Source: Aeromonas veronii (GTDB taxonomy: Bacteria > Pseudomonadota > Gammaproteobacteria > Enterobacterales > Aeromonadaceae). From it: a DNA stretch of 52,500 nucleotides. Of the stretch, positions 45,913 through 52,500 are shown in pieces. The position numbers and the translations under genes are program-made. Positions within the stretch are counted from its first letter, which is position 1, and each line of letters starts with the position of its first letter. Under the pieces are notes generated by a model. That model saw only the letters and a program-made list of their open reading frames with translations. It was not told the origin of the DNA and searched no databases. The DNA lies in contig CP101033.1 in assembly GCA_041319085.1 (NCBI GenBank), forward strand, positions 1 to 52,500, given 5' to 3'.

Positions 45913-46418
45913 GTCGGCTCCTCCAGTTGCAGTGCCAGCACCCGATCTCGCTCGCGGGTGCGGAAGTCGTCGAGCTGCTGCCGGTAGCGGGGGGCGTCGC
46001 CGTCTTGTGCAACGGAGAGCAGAGAGACGGCAAACAGGGCTGCGTTGGCAGCCCCCGCCTCGCCGATGGCGAAGGTGGCGACCGGTACCCCCTTGGGCAT
46101 CTGCACGATGGAGAGCAGAGAGTCCATCCCCTTGAGATGTCGGGAGGGAATGGGCACCCCCAGCACCGGCAATGTGGTCTTGGCGGCGATCATGCCCGGC
46201 AGGTGAGCGGCGCCACCGGCTCCGGCGATGATGGCGCGCAGACCGCGCTCGCGGGCAGTGGCAGCATACTCGAACAGCAGGTCCGGGGTGCGATGGGCCG
46301 AGACCACCTGCGCCTCGTAGGGCACGCCGTGCTCCTTGAGGATGCGGGCGGTAGCCTGCAGCACGGGCCAGTCGGAGTCGGAGCCCATTACCAGGCCGAT
46401 CAGGGGATAGGTGTTCAT
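45909..46418 (-). CDS. purE: N5-carboxyaminoimidazole ribonucleotide mutase
   Basis: Converts N5-CAIR to CAIR. 169 residues, as in E. coli. [49 protein letters not shown] and [22 protein letters not shown] are the active-site signatures of class I PurE. The ATG at 46418 has AGGA about 10 nt upstream. First gene of purEK; a PurR-like box precedes it. Confidence 0.96.
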   Translation of the reverse strand: MNTYPLIGLVMGSDSDWPVLQATARILKEHGVPYEAQVVSAHRTPDLLFEYAATARERGLRAIIAGAGGAAHLPGMIAAKTTLPVLGVPIPSRHLKGMDSLLSIVQMPKGVPVATFAIGEAGAANAALFAVSLLSVAQDGDAPRYRQQLDDFRTRERDRVLALQLEEPT

Positions 46419-46435
46419 TTTTTCTGAATCCTTGA

Positions 46436-46451
46436 TGTTAAACGTTTGCTT
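46436..46451. promoter_or_regulatory. PurR-like operator upstream of purE
   Basis: TGTTAAACGTTTGCTT contains the palindromic core AAACGTTTGC of the PurR box ACGCAAACGTTTGCGT (core 10 of 10, whole box 11 of 16). It lies about 18 bp before the purE start, consistent with purine repression. Confidence 0.6.
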
Positions 46452-46465
46452 TTGGTAAACAAAAA

Positions 46466-46483
46466 GAGCCGGCAAGCCGGCTC
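46466..46483 (-). terminator. Terminator of the sbtA operon
   Basis: On the minus strand GAGCCGG / CCGGCTC is followed by TTTTTG. Its first bases overlap the stop codon of the PII-like gene. It separates that operon from purEK. Confidence 0.82.
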
Positions 46484-46784
46484 AGAATTTCTCGGGTCGC
46501 ACGATTTCGACCGGTTGCAGAAAGGCGATCATGGCGTAATCGGGGTAGTAACGACTCTGCAGATGGGCCAGCAGCCGCTCCGCCTGCTCCCGGCTGCAGA
46601 TCGCCTCCAGCCGGATATTGCCGCTCTCGCTCCAGCTGGCGTTGCGCTCGCCATGATCCCCCCGGCCGCGGGCATCCGTGATGGTGTAGCCGCGCAGCCC
46701 CTCGCGGGTGAGGGTGCGCAGCAGGGTCGGCTCCAGATTGGCTTCCGTGATGATGGTCAGCAGGGTGCGGGTCTCGGTCTGCAT
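46482..46784 (-). CDS. PII-like protein, SbtB type
   Basis: A 100-residue trimeric PII-like protein predicted to gate the adjacent transporter. The blocks LLTIITEANLEPTLLRTLTR, GYTITDARGRGDHG and YYPDYAMIAFLQPVEIV match SbtB, the cAMP/adenyl-nucleotide-binding partner of SbtA in cyanobacteria. The T-loop region (about 40-55) is charged and variable. It ends without the CGPxGC redox tail of many cyanobacterial SbtB. The ATG is 4 bp past the sbtA stop, so the pair is translated together. Confidence 0.82.
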   Translation of the reverse strand: MQTETRTLLTIITEANLEPTLLRTLTREGLRGYTITDARGRGDHGERNASWSESGNIRLEAICSREQAERLLAHLQSRYYPDYAMIAFLQPVEIVRPEKF

Positions 46785-46788
46785 GTGG

Positions 46789-47715
46789 CTACTCCGTGAA
46801 GTGGCGGGCCCAGCTGTGGTAGAGCGGGATCCCCAGCATGATGTTGAACGGGAAGGTGACCCCCAGCACTGCGCTGAGAGACAGCCCCGGGTTGGCTTGG
46901 GGCACGGCGATGCGCATGGTAGCCGGCACGGCAATATAGGAGGCGCTGGCCGCCAGGGTGGCCAGCAGGGTCAGGCCGCCGAGGGAGAGCCCCATCAGCT
47001 GGCCAGCAGCCAATCCCAGTCCCGCTGAGGCGAGCGGCATCAACAGGGCGAAGCCGAGCAGGAACAGGCCATGGCGGCGCAGATCCTGACACTGGCGGGC
47101 GACGATGAGGCCCATCTCCAGCAGGAACAGCGCCAGCGCCCCCTTGAACAGGTCGACAAACAGCGGTTTGAGCGGGGCAATCCCGTCCGGCCCGGCCAGA
47201 TAGCCGATGGCCATGCCGCCGAGCAGCAGAGTTACCCCCTTGCCGAGGAAGGTCTCGTGGGCCAGCATGCGCCAGCGGGTCTCGTGACTGATGCCGCGGG
47301 CGAGCACTATGCCCACCAGAATGGCGGGGATCTCCATCACCGCGAGGAAGATGGAGAGCTGGGATTCAAAGCTGATGCCCCGTTCGGTGAGCCAGTTCAC
47401 CCCGACCGCAAAGGTGGCGACGCTGACCGAGCCGTAGTGGGCGGCGGTGGCGGCGGCATCCACCCGGTTCATCTTGAGGCGCAGCACGGCAAAGCCGAGC
47501 AGGGTCTGCACCACGCCCAGCAGGATCACCAGCGCCAGTTGCGGCAGCAGAGGTTGCAGGGATTGCTGGGCCAGACCGACGCCGCCCTTGAGGCCGATAG
47601 CCAGCAGCAAAAAGAGGGAGAGGGTGTCGTAGAGGGCGGGCGGCAGCTTGAGCTCGGAGCGTACCAGACCGGCCAGCAGACCAAACAGAAAGAAGAGAAC
47701 AACGACGTCCAGCAT
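46789..47715 (-). CDS. sbtA: Sodium-dependent bicarbonate transporter, SbtA family
   Basis: A 308-residue inner-membrane permease of 10 predicted helices in two 5-helix repeats. LFFLFGLLAGLVRSELKLP, LFLLLAIGLKGGVGL, AAHYGSVSVATFAVG and the second-half FKGALALFLLEMGL and AASASYIAVPATMRIAVPQA fit SbtA (formerly DUF897), the Na+/bicarbonate symporter. It lacks the long central linker of the cyanobacterial proteins (about 370 residues). Divergent from an NhaR-like regulator; followed by a PII-like gene; purEK, a bicarbonate consumer, lies beyond. Confidence 0.87.
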   Translation of the reverse strand: MLDVVVLFFLFGLLAGLVRSELKLPPALYDTLSLFLLLAIGLKGGVGLAQQSLQPLLPQLALVILLGVVQTLLGFAVLRLKMNRVDAAATAAHYGSVSVATFAVGVNWLTERGISFESQLSIFLAVMEIPAILVGIVLARGISHETRWRMLAHETFLGKGVTLLLGGMAIGYLAGPDGIAPLKPLFVDLFKGALALFLLEMGLIVARQCQDLRRHGLFLLGFALLMPLASAGLGLAAGQLMGLSLGGLTLLATLAASASYIAVPATMRIAVPQANPGLSLSAVLGVTFPFNIMLGIPLYHSWARHFTE

Positions 47716-47824
47716 GATGGCTCGCAGGGCAGTTCAGATAATGGTTGCATGCTAGAGCCCGCAATGTTTCGATAAAATCAGATTCTCGCTGATGGTTATT
47801 CGGTAAAAACTGATAGGGAACGGC

Positions 47825-48727
47825 ATGCTCAACTACAAACAGCTCTACTACTTCTGGCATGTGGCGCGCAGTGGCAGCGTGACACAGGCCGCCGAACAGC
47901 TGCACCTCACGCCGCAGACCATCAGCGGTCAGGTCGCCGAGCTGGAGCAGTCCCTCGGGGTGGCGCTGTTCAACCGGGTGGGGCGGCGTCTGGTGCTGAC
48001 CGCTGCTGGTCGGCAGGCGCAGGAGCAGGCGGGGGCGATTTTCTCGCTCGGTGCCGAGCTGGAGCACACTCTGCGCCACGCCAGTCAGGAGCTGACCATG
48101 CAGGTGGGGATCGCCGATTCGGTACCCCGTACTCTGGCGTTCGAGCTGCTGGCTCCCGCCATGGCGCTGGCGACCCCGCTGCGGCTGGTGTGTCATGAGG
48201 AGCGGGCCGAGCAGCTGTTCAGCGAGCTGGCCCGTCACAAGCTGGATATGGTGCTGATCGATCGCCCGCTCCCTCCCGACAGCGGCGTGCGTGGCTATAA
48301 CCACGAGCTGGGGCGCAGCCCGCTGGCGCTGTTTGCCAGCCCGGAGCTGGCGGCGCGGGCCCGGGACGGCTTTCCCGCCTCGCTGGAGGGGTTGCCGTTG
48401 CTTATTCCCGGAGAGAAGTCTGCCACCCATGATCGGCTGCTGGAGTGGTATCGCCAGCAGGGCATTCATCCCCATCTGGTGGGGCAGTTTGATGACTCCA
48501 CCCTGATGAAGTCGTTCGGCAAGGCGGGGATGGGGATCTTCCCGGCGCCGCTGGCAATGGCCGACGAGATTGGTCGTCTCTACGGGGTGGAGCGGATCGT
48601 GACCCTGACAGAGGTCACCCTCTCTTACTATCTGGTCTCGGCGGGGCGCCATCTCTCCCATCCGGGGGTACAGGCGGTGATGGAGGGGGCCCAGCAGCGG
48701 CTGGCGGCGCTGGTTGGCAATAAATAG
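47825..48727 (+). CDS. LysR-family regulator, NhaR-like
   Basis: A 300-residue LysR regulator. The start MLNYKQLYYFWHVARSGSVT and HLTPQTISGQVAELEQSLG (HTH, about 5-62), and the binding domain SQHKLDM-like block RHKLDMVLIDRPLP and VGQFDDSTLMKSFGKAGMGI resemble E. coli NhaR, which senses Na+ and activates nhaA. Divergent from sbtA with a 109-bp shared gap, so it probably controls that Na+-dependent transporter. No nhaA is in the window. Confidence 0.88.
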   Translation: MLNYKQLYYFWHVARSGSVTQAAEQLHLTPQTISGQVAELEQSLGVALFNRVGRRLVLTAAGRQAQEQAGAIFSLGAELEHTLRHASQELTMQVGIADSVPRTLAFELLAPAMALATPLRLVCHEERAEQLFSELARHKLDMVLIDRPLPPDSGVRGYNHELGRSPLALFASPELAARARDGFPASLEGLPLLIPGEKSATHDRLLEWYRQQGIHPHLVGQFDDSTLMKSFGKAGMGIFPAPLAMADEIGRLYGVERIVTLTEVTLSYYLVSAGRHLSHPGVQAVMEGAQQRLAALVGNK

Positions 48728-48763
48728 AAATCTGGATGGCTATACATCCAGCTTGGCTCTGCC

Positions 48764-48769
48764 TATAAT
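48764..48769 (+). promoter_or_regulatory. -10 box of the btuB riboswitch transcript
   Basis: A perfect TATAAT with TATACA (48741-48746) 17 bp upstream as a weak -35. It is 8 bp before the first riboswitch stem. The -35 overlaps a small stem (CTGGATG/CATCCAG) just after the LysR stop codon. Confidence 0.65.
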
Positions 48770-48776
48770 CCCCCCG

Positions 48777-48927
48777 CTTTGGCGCATCATGCTTAAAAGG
48801 GAATCCGGTGAGAATCCGGAGCTGGCGCGCAGCGGTAAGGGGGAACGAAGCGACATCAGGGCACTGCCGTCAGGTGGGAAGCCGTCGCCGTAGGTCATCA
48901 GCCCCCGAGCCCGAAGACCTGCCAAAG
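48777..48927 (+). promoter_or_regulatory. Cobalamin riboswitch
   Basis: AAAAGGGAATCCGGTGAGAA and GCGCGCAGCGGTAA are conserved core elements, and AGACCTGCC (48915-48923) is the B12 box. CTTTGGC (48777-48783) pairs perfectly with GCCAAAG (48921-48927) as closing stem P1. A further hairpin (TTCGT...ACGAA with GGCC/GGCC, about 48928-48963) lies between the aptamer and the AAGGA site and may be the expression platform. Adenosylcobalamin binding would lower btuB expression. Confidence 0.92.
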
Positions 48928-48992
48928 TTCGTATTTCGGGCCGAGAGAAACCGGCCACGAAGTAGATACTTACGCGAACTTAAGGATCTCTC

Positions 48993-50858
48993 ATGTCGAA
49001 GAAATTTCTGGCGGCTGCCCTGTTGCCGACGGCGGTGTTTGCCCAGCAGCTGACTATTCCCATCAATCCCACCATGGTAGTGACCGCCACCCGCGTCGCC
49101 CAACCTGCCTCCAGCGTGCTTGCCCCGGTCAATGTGGTGACCCGTGACGAGATCGATCGTCTGCAAGCCCAGACCGTGACCGATGTGGTCAAGACCCTGC
49201 CTGGGGTCGAGGTGGTCAGCAATGGTGGCCGAGGCCAGCTCAGCTCGCTGCGGGTACGTGGTGGCACCTCTTCCCAGACGCTGGTGCTGGTGGATGGGGT
49301 GCGCAGTGCCTCCCTGACCGCCGGGATGACCGAACTGAACAACCTGCCACTCAATCAGGTCGAGCGGATCGAGTATATCCGCGGCCCGCGCGCCACCATC
49401 TATGGCTCAGATGCCATCGGCGGGGTGATCAACATCATTACCCGTCCCGACAAGGGGACCAATCAGCACAAGTTCAATATCGGTGCCGGTTCCCATCAAC
49501 AGCGCCAGGCCGCTTTCAGCAGCGCCAGCCAGGTGGGTGAGGCCGGTCAACTCAAGGTCGCTGGCGGCTTTGACGACGAGTCCGGCTACAACGTCCACCC
49601 CATCGCAGCGGTGAATGATGGCGATAAGCATGGGCATAAGGGCTACAACGCCATGCTGGACTACCAGCAGGCGCTCGGTAGCAACTGGGATCTGTTCGGT
49701 ACAACCCGCTGGTTCCGCAATGTCGCCCAGTACGACAGCTCTTCTGCTGCTTCCGCCTGGGGGCCTGCCACCCATCAGCGCAACGAGACCTGGACTGAAA
49801 ACCAGAGCTATCAGCTGGGGTCGCGCTATCACAATGATCGCTACCTGAGCGAGCTGCGTGGCGCCTTCTCCAAACAGGATGCTTACGACTATCAGGACAC
49901 CAGTGGCCGCGATCAGGCCAATAACCGGACCTATACCCGCCAGTACAGCCTGAACTGGGTCAATAGCTTGAAATTGAACGAGAGCTGGACGCTGGGAGGC
50001 GGGGCCGATTGGCAGAGTGATCGACTGGATGATCGCTCCCGCTCCTCCGGCGACACGTATCCGGCTGATGCCAAAGAGCGTGACAACACCGGCCTCTATG
50101 CCCTGGCCCAATTCGATAACCAGACCTGGCAGGCCGAGCTGAGCGGCCGTAGCGATGACAACGAGCAGTTTGGCCGCCACAACACCTGGCAGACCGGCGC
50201 AGGCTGGCGCTTTGTCGAGGATTATCGCCTGAGTGCCCGCTACGGCACCGGTTTCCGTGCCCCCTCCTTTAATGACCTCTACTATCCGGGCTCAGGCAAT
50301 CCCAACCTGAAGCCAGAAGAGTCGAAGAGCAGCGAGCTGATGCTGGACGGTCAAACCGCTGGCGTCGAGTGGCGAGCCACCGGTTATCGCAACGACTTCG
50401 AACAGATGATCCAGTGGGCGCCCAATAATCAGGGTATGTGGACACCACAGAACGTTGGCAAGGCGCGCATTGAAGGGATCGAGCTGGAAGGGGAGTTTGA
50501 TACCGGCTGGCTGAGTCATCGAGTCTCTGCCGAATACAAGGATCCCAAAGACAAGGTGACCGATAAGCAGTTGCAGCTGATCTCCCGCAAGGGGGCCAAA
50601 TGGGTGACCCAGGCGCAGTGGCAACAGTTTGACGGCTCGTTAAGCTGGATCTACCAGGGTGATCGCTATGGCAATGTGGCCAACACCACCGAGTTGGGTG
50701 GTTACAGCCTCTGGAATCTGGCGGTCGGCTACAAGGTCACCCCGGCGCTCAAGGTATCTGGCAAGATCAACAATCTGCTGGATAAGGAGTATCAGACTGC
50801 GGTGGGTTATCCGGCCGATGAGCGCGCTTACTACGTGACAATGGATTACGCCCTGTAA
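48993..50858 (+). CDS. btuB: TonB-dependent vitamin B12 outer-membrane receptor
   Basis: Imports cobalamin across the outer membrane with TonB energy. 621 residues; signal peptide MSKKFLAAALLPTAVFA, TonB box TMVVTATR (27-34), plug domain with SLRVRGGTSSQTLVLVDGVR and RIEYIRGPRATIYGSDAIGG, then a 22-strand barrel including YGTGFRAPSFNDLYYPGSGNP and NLKPEESKSSEL. It ends YYVTMDYAL, with Leu instead of the usual terminal aromatic. Preceded by a cobalamin riboswitch and followed by murI, as in E. coli. Confidence 0.95.
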   Translation: MSKKFLAAALLPTAVFAQQLTIPINPTMVVTATRVAQPASSVLAPVNVVTRDEIDRLQAQTVTDVVKTLPGVEVVSNGGRGQLSSLRVRGGTSSQTLVLVDGVRSASLTAGMTELNNLPLNQVERIEYIRGPRATIYGSDAIGGVINIITRPDKGTNQHKFNIGAGSHQQRQAAFSSASQVGEAGQLKVAGGFDDESGYNVHPIAAVNDGDKHGHKGYNAMLDYQQALGSNWDLFGTTRWFRNVAQYDSSSAASAWGPATHQRNETWTENQSYQLGSRYHNDRYLSELRGAFSKQDAYDYQDTSGRDQANNRTYTRQYSLNWVNSLKLNESWTLGGGADWQSDRLDDRSRSSGDTYPADAKERDNTGLYALAQFDNQTWQAELSGRSDDNEQFGRHNTWQTGAGWRFVEDYRLSARYGTGFRAPSFNDLYYPGSGNPNLKPEESKSSELMLDGQTAGVEWRATGYRNDFEQMIQWAPNNQGMWTPQNVGKARIEGIELEGEFDTGWLSHRVSAEYKDPKDKVTDKQLQLISRKGAKWVTQAQWQQFDGSLSWIYQGDRYGNVANTTELGGYSLWNLAVGYKVTPALKVSGKINNLLDKEYQTAVGYPADERAYYVTMDYAL

Positions 50859-50886
50859 ATAGTCTCCTCTTGATGGGAAAAACCCG

Positions 50887-50911
50887 GGCCCTGCCATTGG
50901 CAGGGCCTTTT
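50887..50911 (+). terminator. Intrinsic terminator after btuB
   Basis: GGCCCTGCC / GGCAGGGCC with loop ATT and a TTTTCT tail, 28 bp past the btuB stop. Confidence 0.88.
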
Positions 50912-50965
50912 CTATTGGCGGCAGGCGGGAGTATGATCGCCGCCTTGCACCAAAGGGGAGCTCAA

Positions 50966-51760
50966 GTGGCCAATATTCTCGTGTTTGATTCCGGTATGGG
51001 TGGCCTGACCATCTACCGCGAGATCCGCCGCGTTCTGCCGGCACACAACTATGTCTACTGCTTCGACAATGCCAACTTCCCCTATGGTGAATTGAGCGAG
51101 TCCGCCCTGATTGCTGCCTGCACCCGCTTGGTGACCACCATGGTGGCCCGTCATCAGATCGATCTGGTGGTGATTGCCTGCAACACGGCCAGCACCATAG
51201 CGCTGCCGGCCCTGCGTGCGGCACTGAATATTCCCGTGGTGGGGGTGGTGCCAGCCATCAAGCCCGCCGCCGCACAGACTCGCAACGGTTGCATCGGTCT
51301 GCTGGCTACGCCGGGCACGGTGAGTCGCGACTATACCCACGAACTGATCGCCCAGTTTGCTCCCGGCAAGCGGGTGCTGCTCAAGGGCACCACCGAGCTG
51401 GTCATCGAAGCCGAACACAAGCTGGCGGGCCTGCCGGTCAATATGGCGTTGTTGCGTGAAGTGCTGGCCGACTGGCTGGAAGGGGAAGATAAGCCGGATA
51501 CGCTGGTGCTGGGCTGTACCCACTTTCCGTTGCTGGATGAAGAAATACGACAGCTGATGCCTGCGTGCCAACTGGTGGATTCCGGTAGTGCGGTCGCCAA
51601 GCGGGTGGCTCACCTGCTGGCTACTTTGCAAACGACACCGACGCGGATGGACGATGTTGGAGGGAAGGCCTATTGCACCCGGCTGGATGGGGAGGCCCAA
51701 AAACTGACAGCCCCCTTGCAAGCATGGGGGCTGTCATCACTGGAAGAGGTAAGGTACTGA
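50966..51760 (+). CDS. murI: Glutamate racemase
   Basis: Makes D-glutamate for peptidoglycan. 264 residues. ANILVFDSGMGGLTIYREI at the start; catalytic cysteines in VIACNTAS (C72) and VLGCTHFPLL (C184). The start chosen is GTG at 50966 because AAGGGGAG lies 5-6 nt upstream and it fits family N-termini; the frame is open 32 codons further upstream through the btuB terminator. Near its 3' end a large hairpin serves the opposite strand. Confidence 0.94.
   Translation: MANILVFDSGMGGLTIYREIRRVLPAHNYVYCFDNANFPYGELSESALIAACTRLVTTMVARHQIDLVVIACNTASTIALPALRAALNIPVVGVVPAIKPAAAQTRNGCIGLLATPGTVSRDYTHELIAQFAPGKRVLLKGTTELVIEAEHKLAGLPVNMALLREVLADWLEGEDKPDTLVLGCTHFPLLDEEIRQLMPACQLVDSGSAVAKRVAHLLATLQTTPTRMDDVGGKAYCTRLDGEAQKLTAPLQAWGLSSLEEVRY
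51700..51735 (-). terminator. Minus-strand terminator embedded in the murI coding end
   Basis: TGACAGCCCCC / GGGGGCTGTCA (51705-51735) is a perfect 11-bp stem; on the minus strand it is followed by GTTTTTGG. It lies 33 bp past the stop of the converging RRM gene and would terminate it, while encoding LTAPLQAWGLSS of MurI. Confidence 0.75.
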
Positions 51761-51767
51761 CGAGCGG

Positions 51768-52259
51768 TTAGACGTCAGCTTCGCTACCTTCCCTTTCCTC
51801 TTTATCACGTTTGTCATTCGCTTCACGCACCTTGAGGGTGCGCTGCTGGTACTCTTTATCATTCAACGCTGCAATCGCCTTGGCGGCATCGGCGGCGGGC
51901 ATCTCCACGAAACCGAAACCTCTGCGCTTGCCGGTTGCCTTGTCCTTCATCAACCGCACGGAAATGACCTGGCCCTGTTCGGCAAACAATTCGCGCACTG
52001 CAATCTCGTTGGCGCGATAGGGCAGGTTGCCTACATATAAGGTGCAAGTCTCCTGATTGGCGATCTGCTCGGCGACATTAGCCGGAGCTCGCTTCAGGAA
52101 CAGCGGTACCACGAAACCGCCGATGGCCAGACCGACTGCAAAAATCACTTCCGCTTTCAAAGAGAACTGCAGGGCCTGGGCAACCAGGTAGCCAACCACT
52201 GCCAATACCAGAGCAAGGATTGCGGCCTGCATATAAACGGGAAACTTGGATAAATTCAT
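51768..52259 (-). CDS. Membrane-anchored RRM-domain RNA-binding protein
   Basis: A 163-residue protein with two predicted N-terminal membrane helices (about 10-30 and 36-55) and a cytoplasmic RNA-recognition motif (about 72-147): RNP2 is LYVGNLP (74-80) and RNP1 is RGFGFVEM (113-120), both with the aromatic RNA contacts. The tail is highly charged (KRDKEEREGSEADV). RRM proteins are uncommon in bacteria and a membrane tether is rarer still; related proteins of unknown role occur in Vibrio and Shewanella as I recall. AAGG lies about 9 nt before the ATG. Confidence 0.88.
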   Translation of the reverse strand: MNLSKFPVYMQAAILALVLAVVGYLVAQALQFSLKAEVIFAVGLAIGGFVVPLFLKRAPANVAEQIANQETCTLYVGNLPYRANEIAVRELFAEQGQVISVRLMKDKATGKRRGFGFVEMPAADAAKAIAALNDKEYQQRTLKVREANDKRDKEEREGSEADV

Positions 52260-52312
52260 CTTAAAAGACCTTTTGTAAATGAAAGCAAAAAAGGTGCAAC
52301 ACTATATTCACC

Positions 52313-52351
52313 TCCATGGTAACCAGCTTTCTTGATTGGCGCTACCATGGA
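52313..52351. promoter_or_regulatory. Inverted repeat upstream of the RRM gene
   Basis: TCCATGGTA (52313-52321) and TACCATGGA (52343-52351) form a perfect 9-bp inverted repeat with a 21-bp spacer, 54-92 bp before the RRM start. It could be an operator or a 5'-UTR stem, perhaps for self-regulation. The rest of 52260-52500 is AT-rich with no gene I trust; a lone DnaA-box match TGTGGATAA lies at 52445-52453. Confidence 0.5.
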
Positions 52352-52500
52352 CCACTCGGGAGAGGTTATCGGCTCCAGTATGGCATTCCCAAGGTCACTA
52401 AAGGCGACATAAATGACGCTAAAATGGGAGTGAAATAACCGAATTGTGGATAACATTGTATATATACACTGAATAAGTTGTTTCTAATTGAATAATTTGA

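Noticed and set aside
52445..52453. Perfect DnaA box TGTGGATAA at the right edge
   Set aside because: A single 9-bp match can occur by chance in a window of this size and there is no cluster; not evidence of an origin.
52256..52456. Minus-strand 66-codon frame upstream of the RRM gene
   Set aside because: No convincing ribosome-binding site, spans the inverted repeat and likely promoter, overlaps the RRM start.

Overview
This window reads as the dnaA-proximal region of a gammaproteobacterial chromosome, most probably Aeromonas. That assignment is an inference from protein similarity recalled from memory: DnaA, DnaN, RecF and GyrB lie in canonical order, all proteins are close to enterobacterial and Vibrio relatives, and FabV, paired IbpA-type heat-shock proteins and short ParB-type parS palindromes are present. 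The first base falls inside dnaA, about 23 codons after its start. Apart from one insertion sequence, the content is chromosomal core plus ordinary accessory transport and regulatory genes. I see no prophage, CRISPR array or plasmid module.

Layout. 1-6003: dnaA(partial)-dnaN-recF-gyrB. 6105-13140: a GlxA-type regulator, an MBL-fold hydrolase, two small heat-shock genes each behind a ROSE-like RNA thermometer, avtA, a small secreted protein, an AraC regulator divergent from a Bcr/CflA-type exporter, and a kdpE 3' fragment. 13228-21595: gor, an orphan sensor kinase, and a tetR-adaptor-RND efflux operon with a palindromic operator. 21745-22290: a stringent-type promoter and a tRNA Arg-His-Leu-Pro operon. 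22441-28463: yigL, pldB, and gmk-rpoZ-spoT-trmH, all on the minus strand. 28764-33049: a divergent opsX-like/kdkA pair for LPS inner core, a degenerate GGDEF protein, a YigM-like transporter and a DUF6314-like protein. 33074-34373: one ISL3-type IS (1300 bp, 8-bp target duplication, frameshifted transposase). 34381-37261: an EamA exporter operon with a divergent LysR gene, and a universal stress protein. 37400-40914: a candidate small RNA, fabV, ferritin and yhiN. 40996-44771: pyrS-pyrR next to the pyruvate transporter gene yhjX. 44788-46451: purEK. 46466-48727: an SbtA-type bicarbonate transporter, a PII-like SbtB partner and a divergent NhaR-like regulator. 48764-52259: cobalamin riboswitch-btuB, murI and a membrane-anchored RRM protein.

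Connections worth noting. Four parS-like palindromes lie between 3.5 and 13 kb, consistent with an origin-proximal ParB loading zone. The PyrSR two-component system is adjacent to yhjX, its known target in E. coli, and the promoter carries a spaced direct repeat resembling the PyrR (YpdB) site. The SbtA/SbtB-like/NhaR-like trio looks like a regulated bicarbonate-uptake module. Two translation-start regions (dnaN, fabV) are preceded by decayed tandem duplicates of themselves, a recurrent structure ordinary annotation would miss. Several gene remnants (kdpE 3' end, an unidentified tail overlapping lysR, the IS transposase) show ongoing decay.
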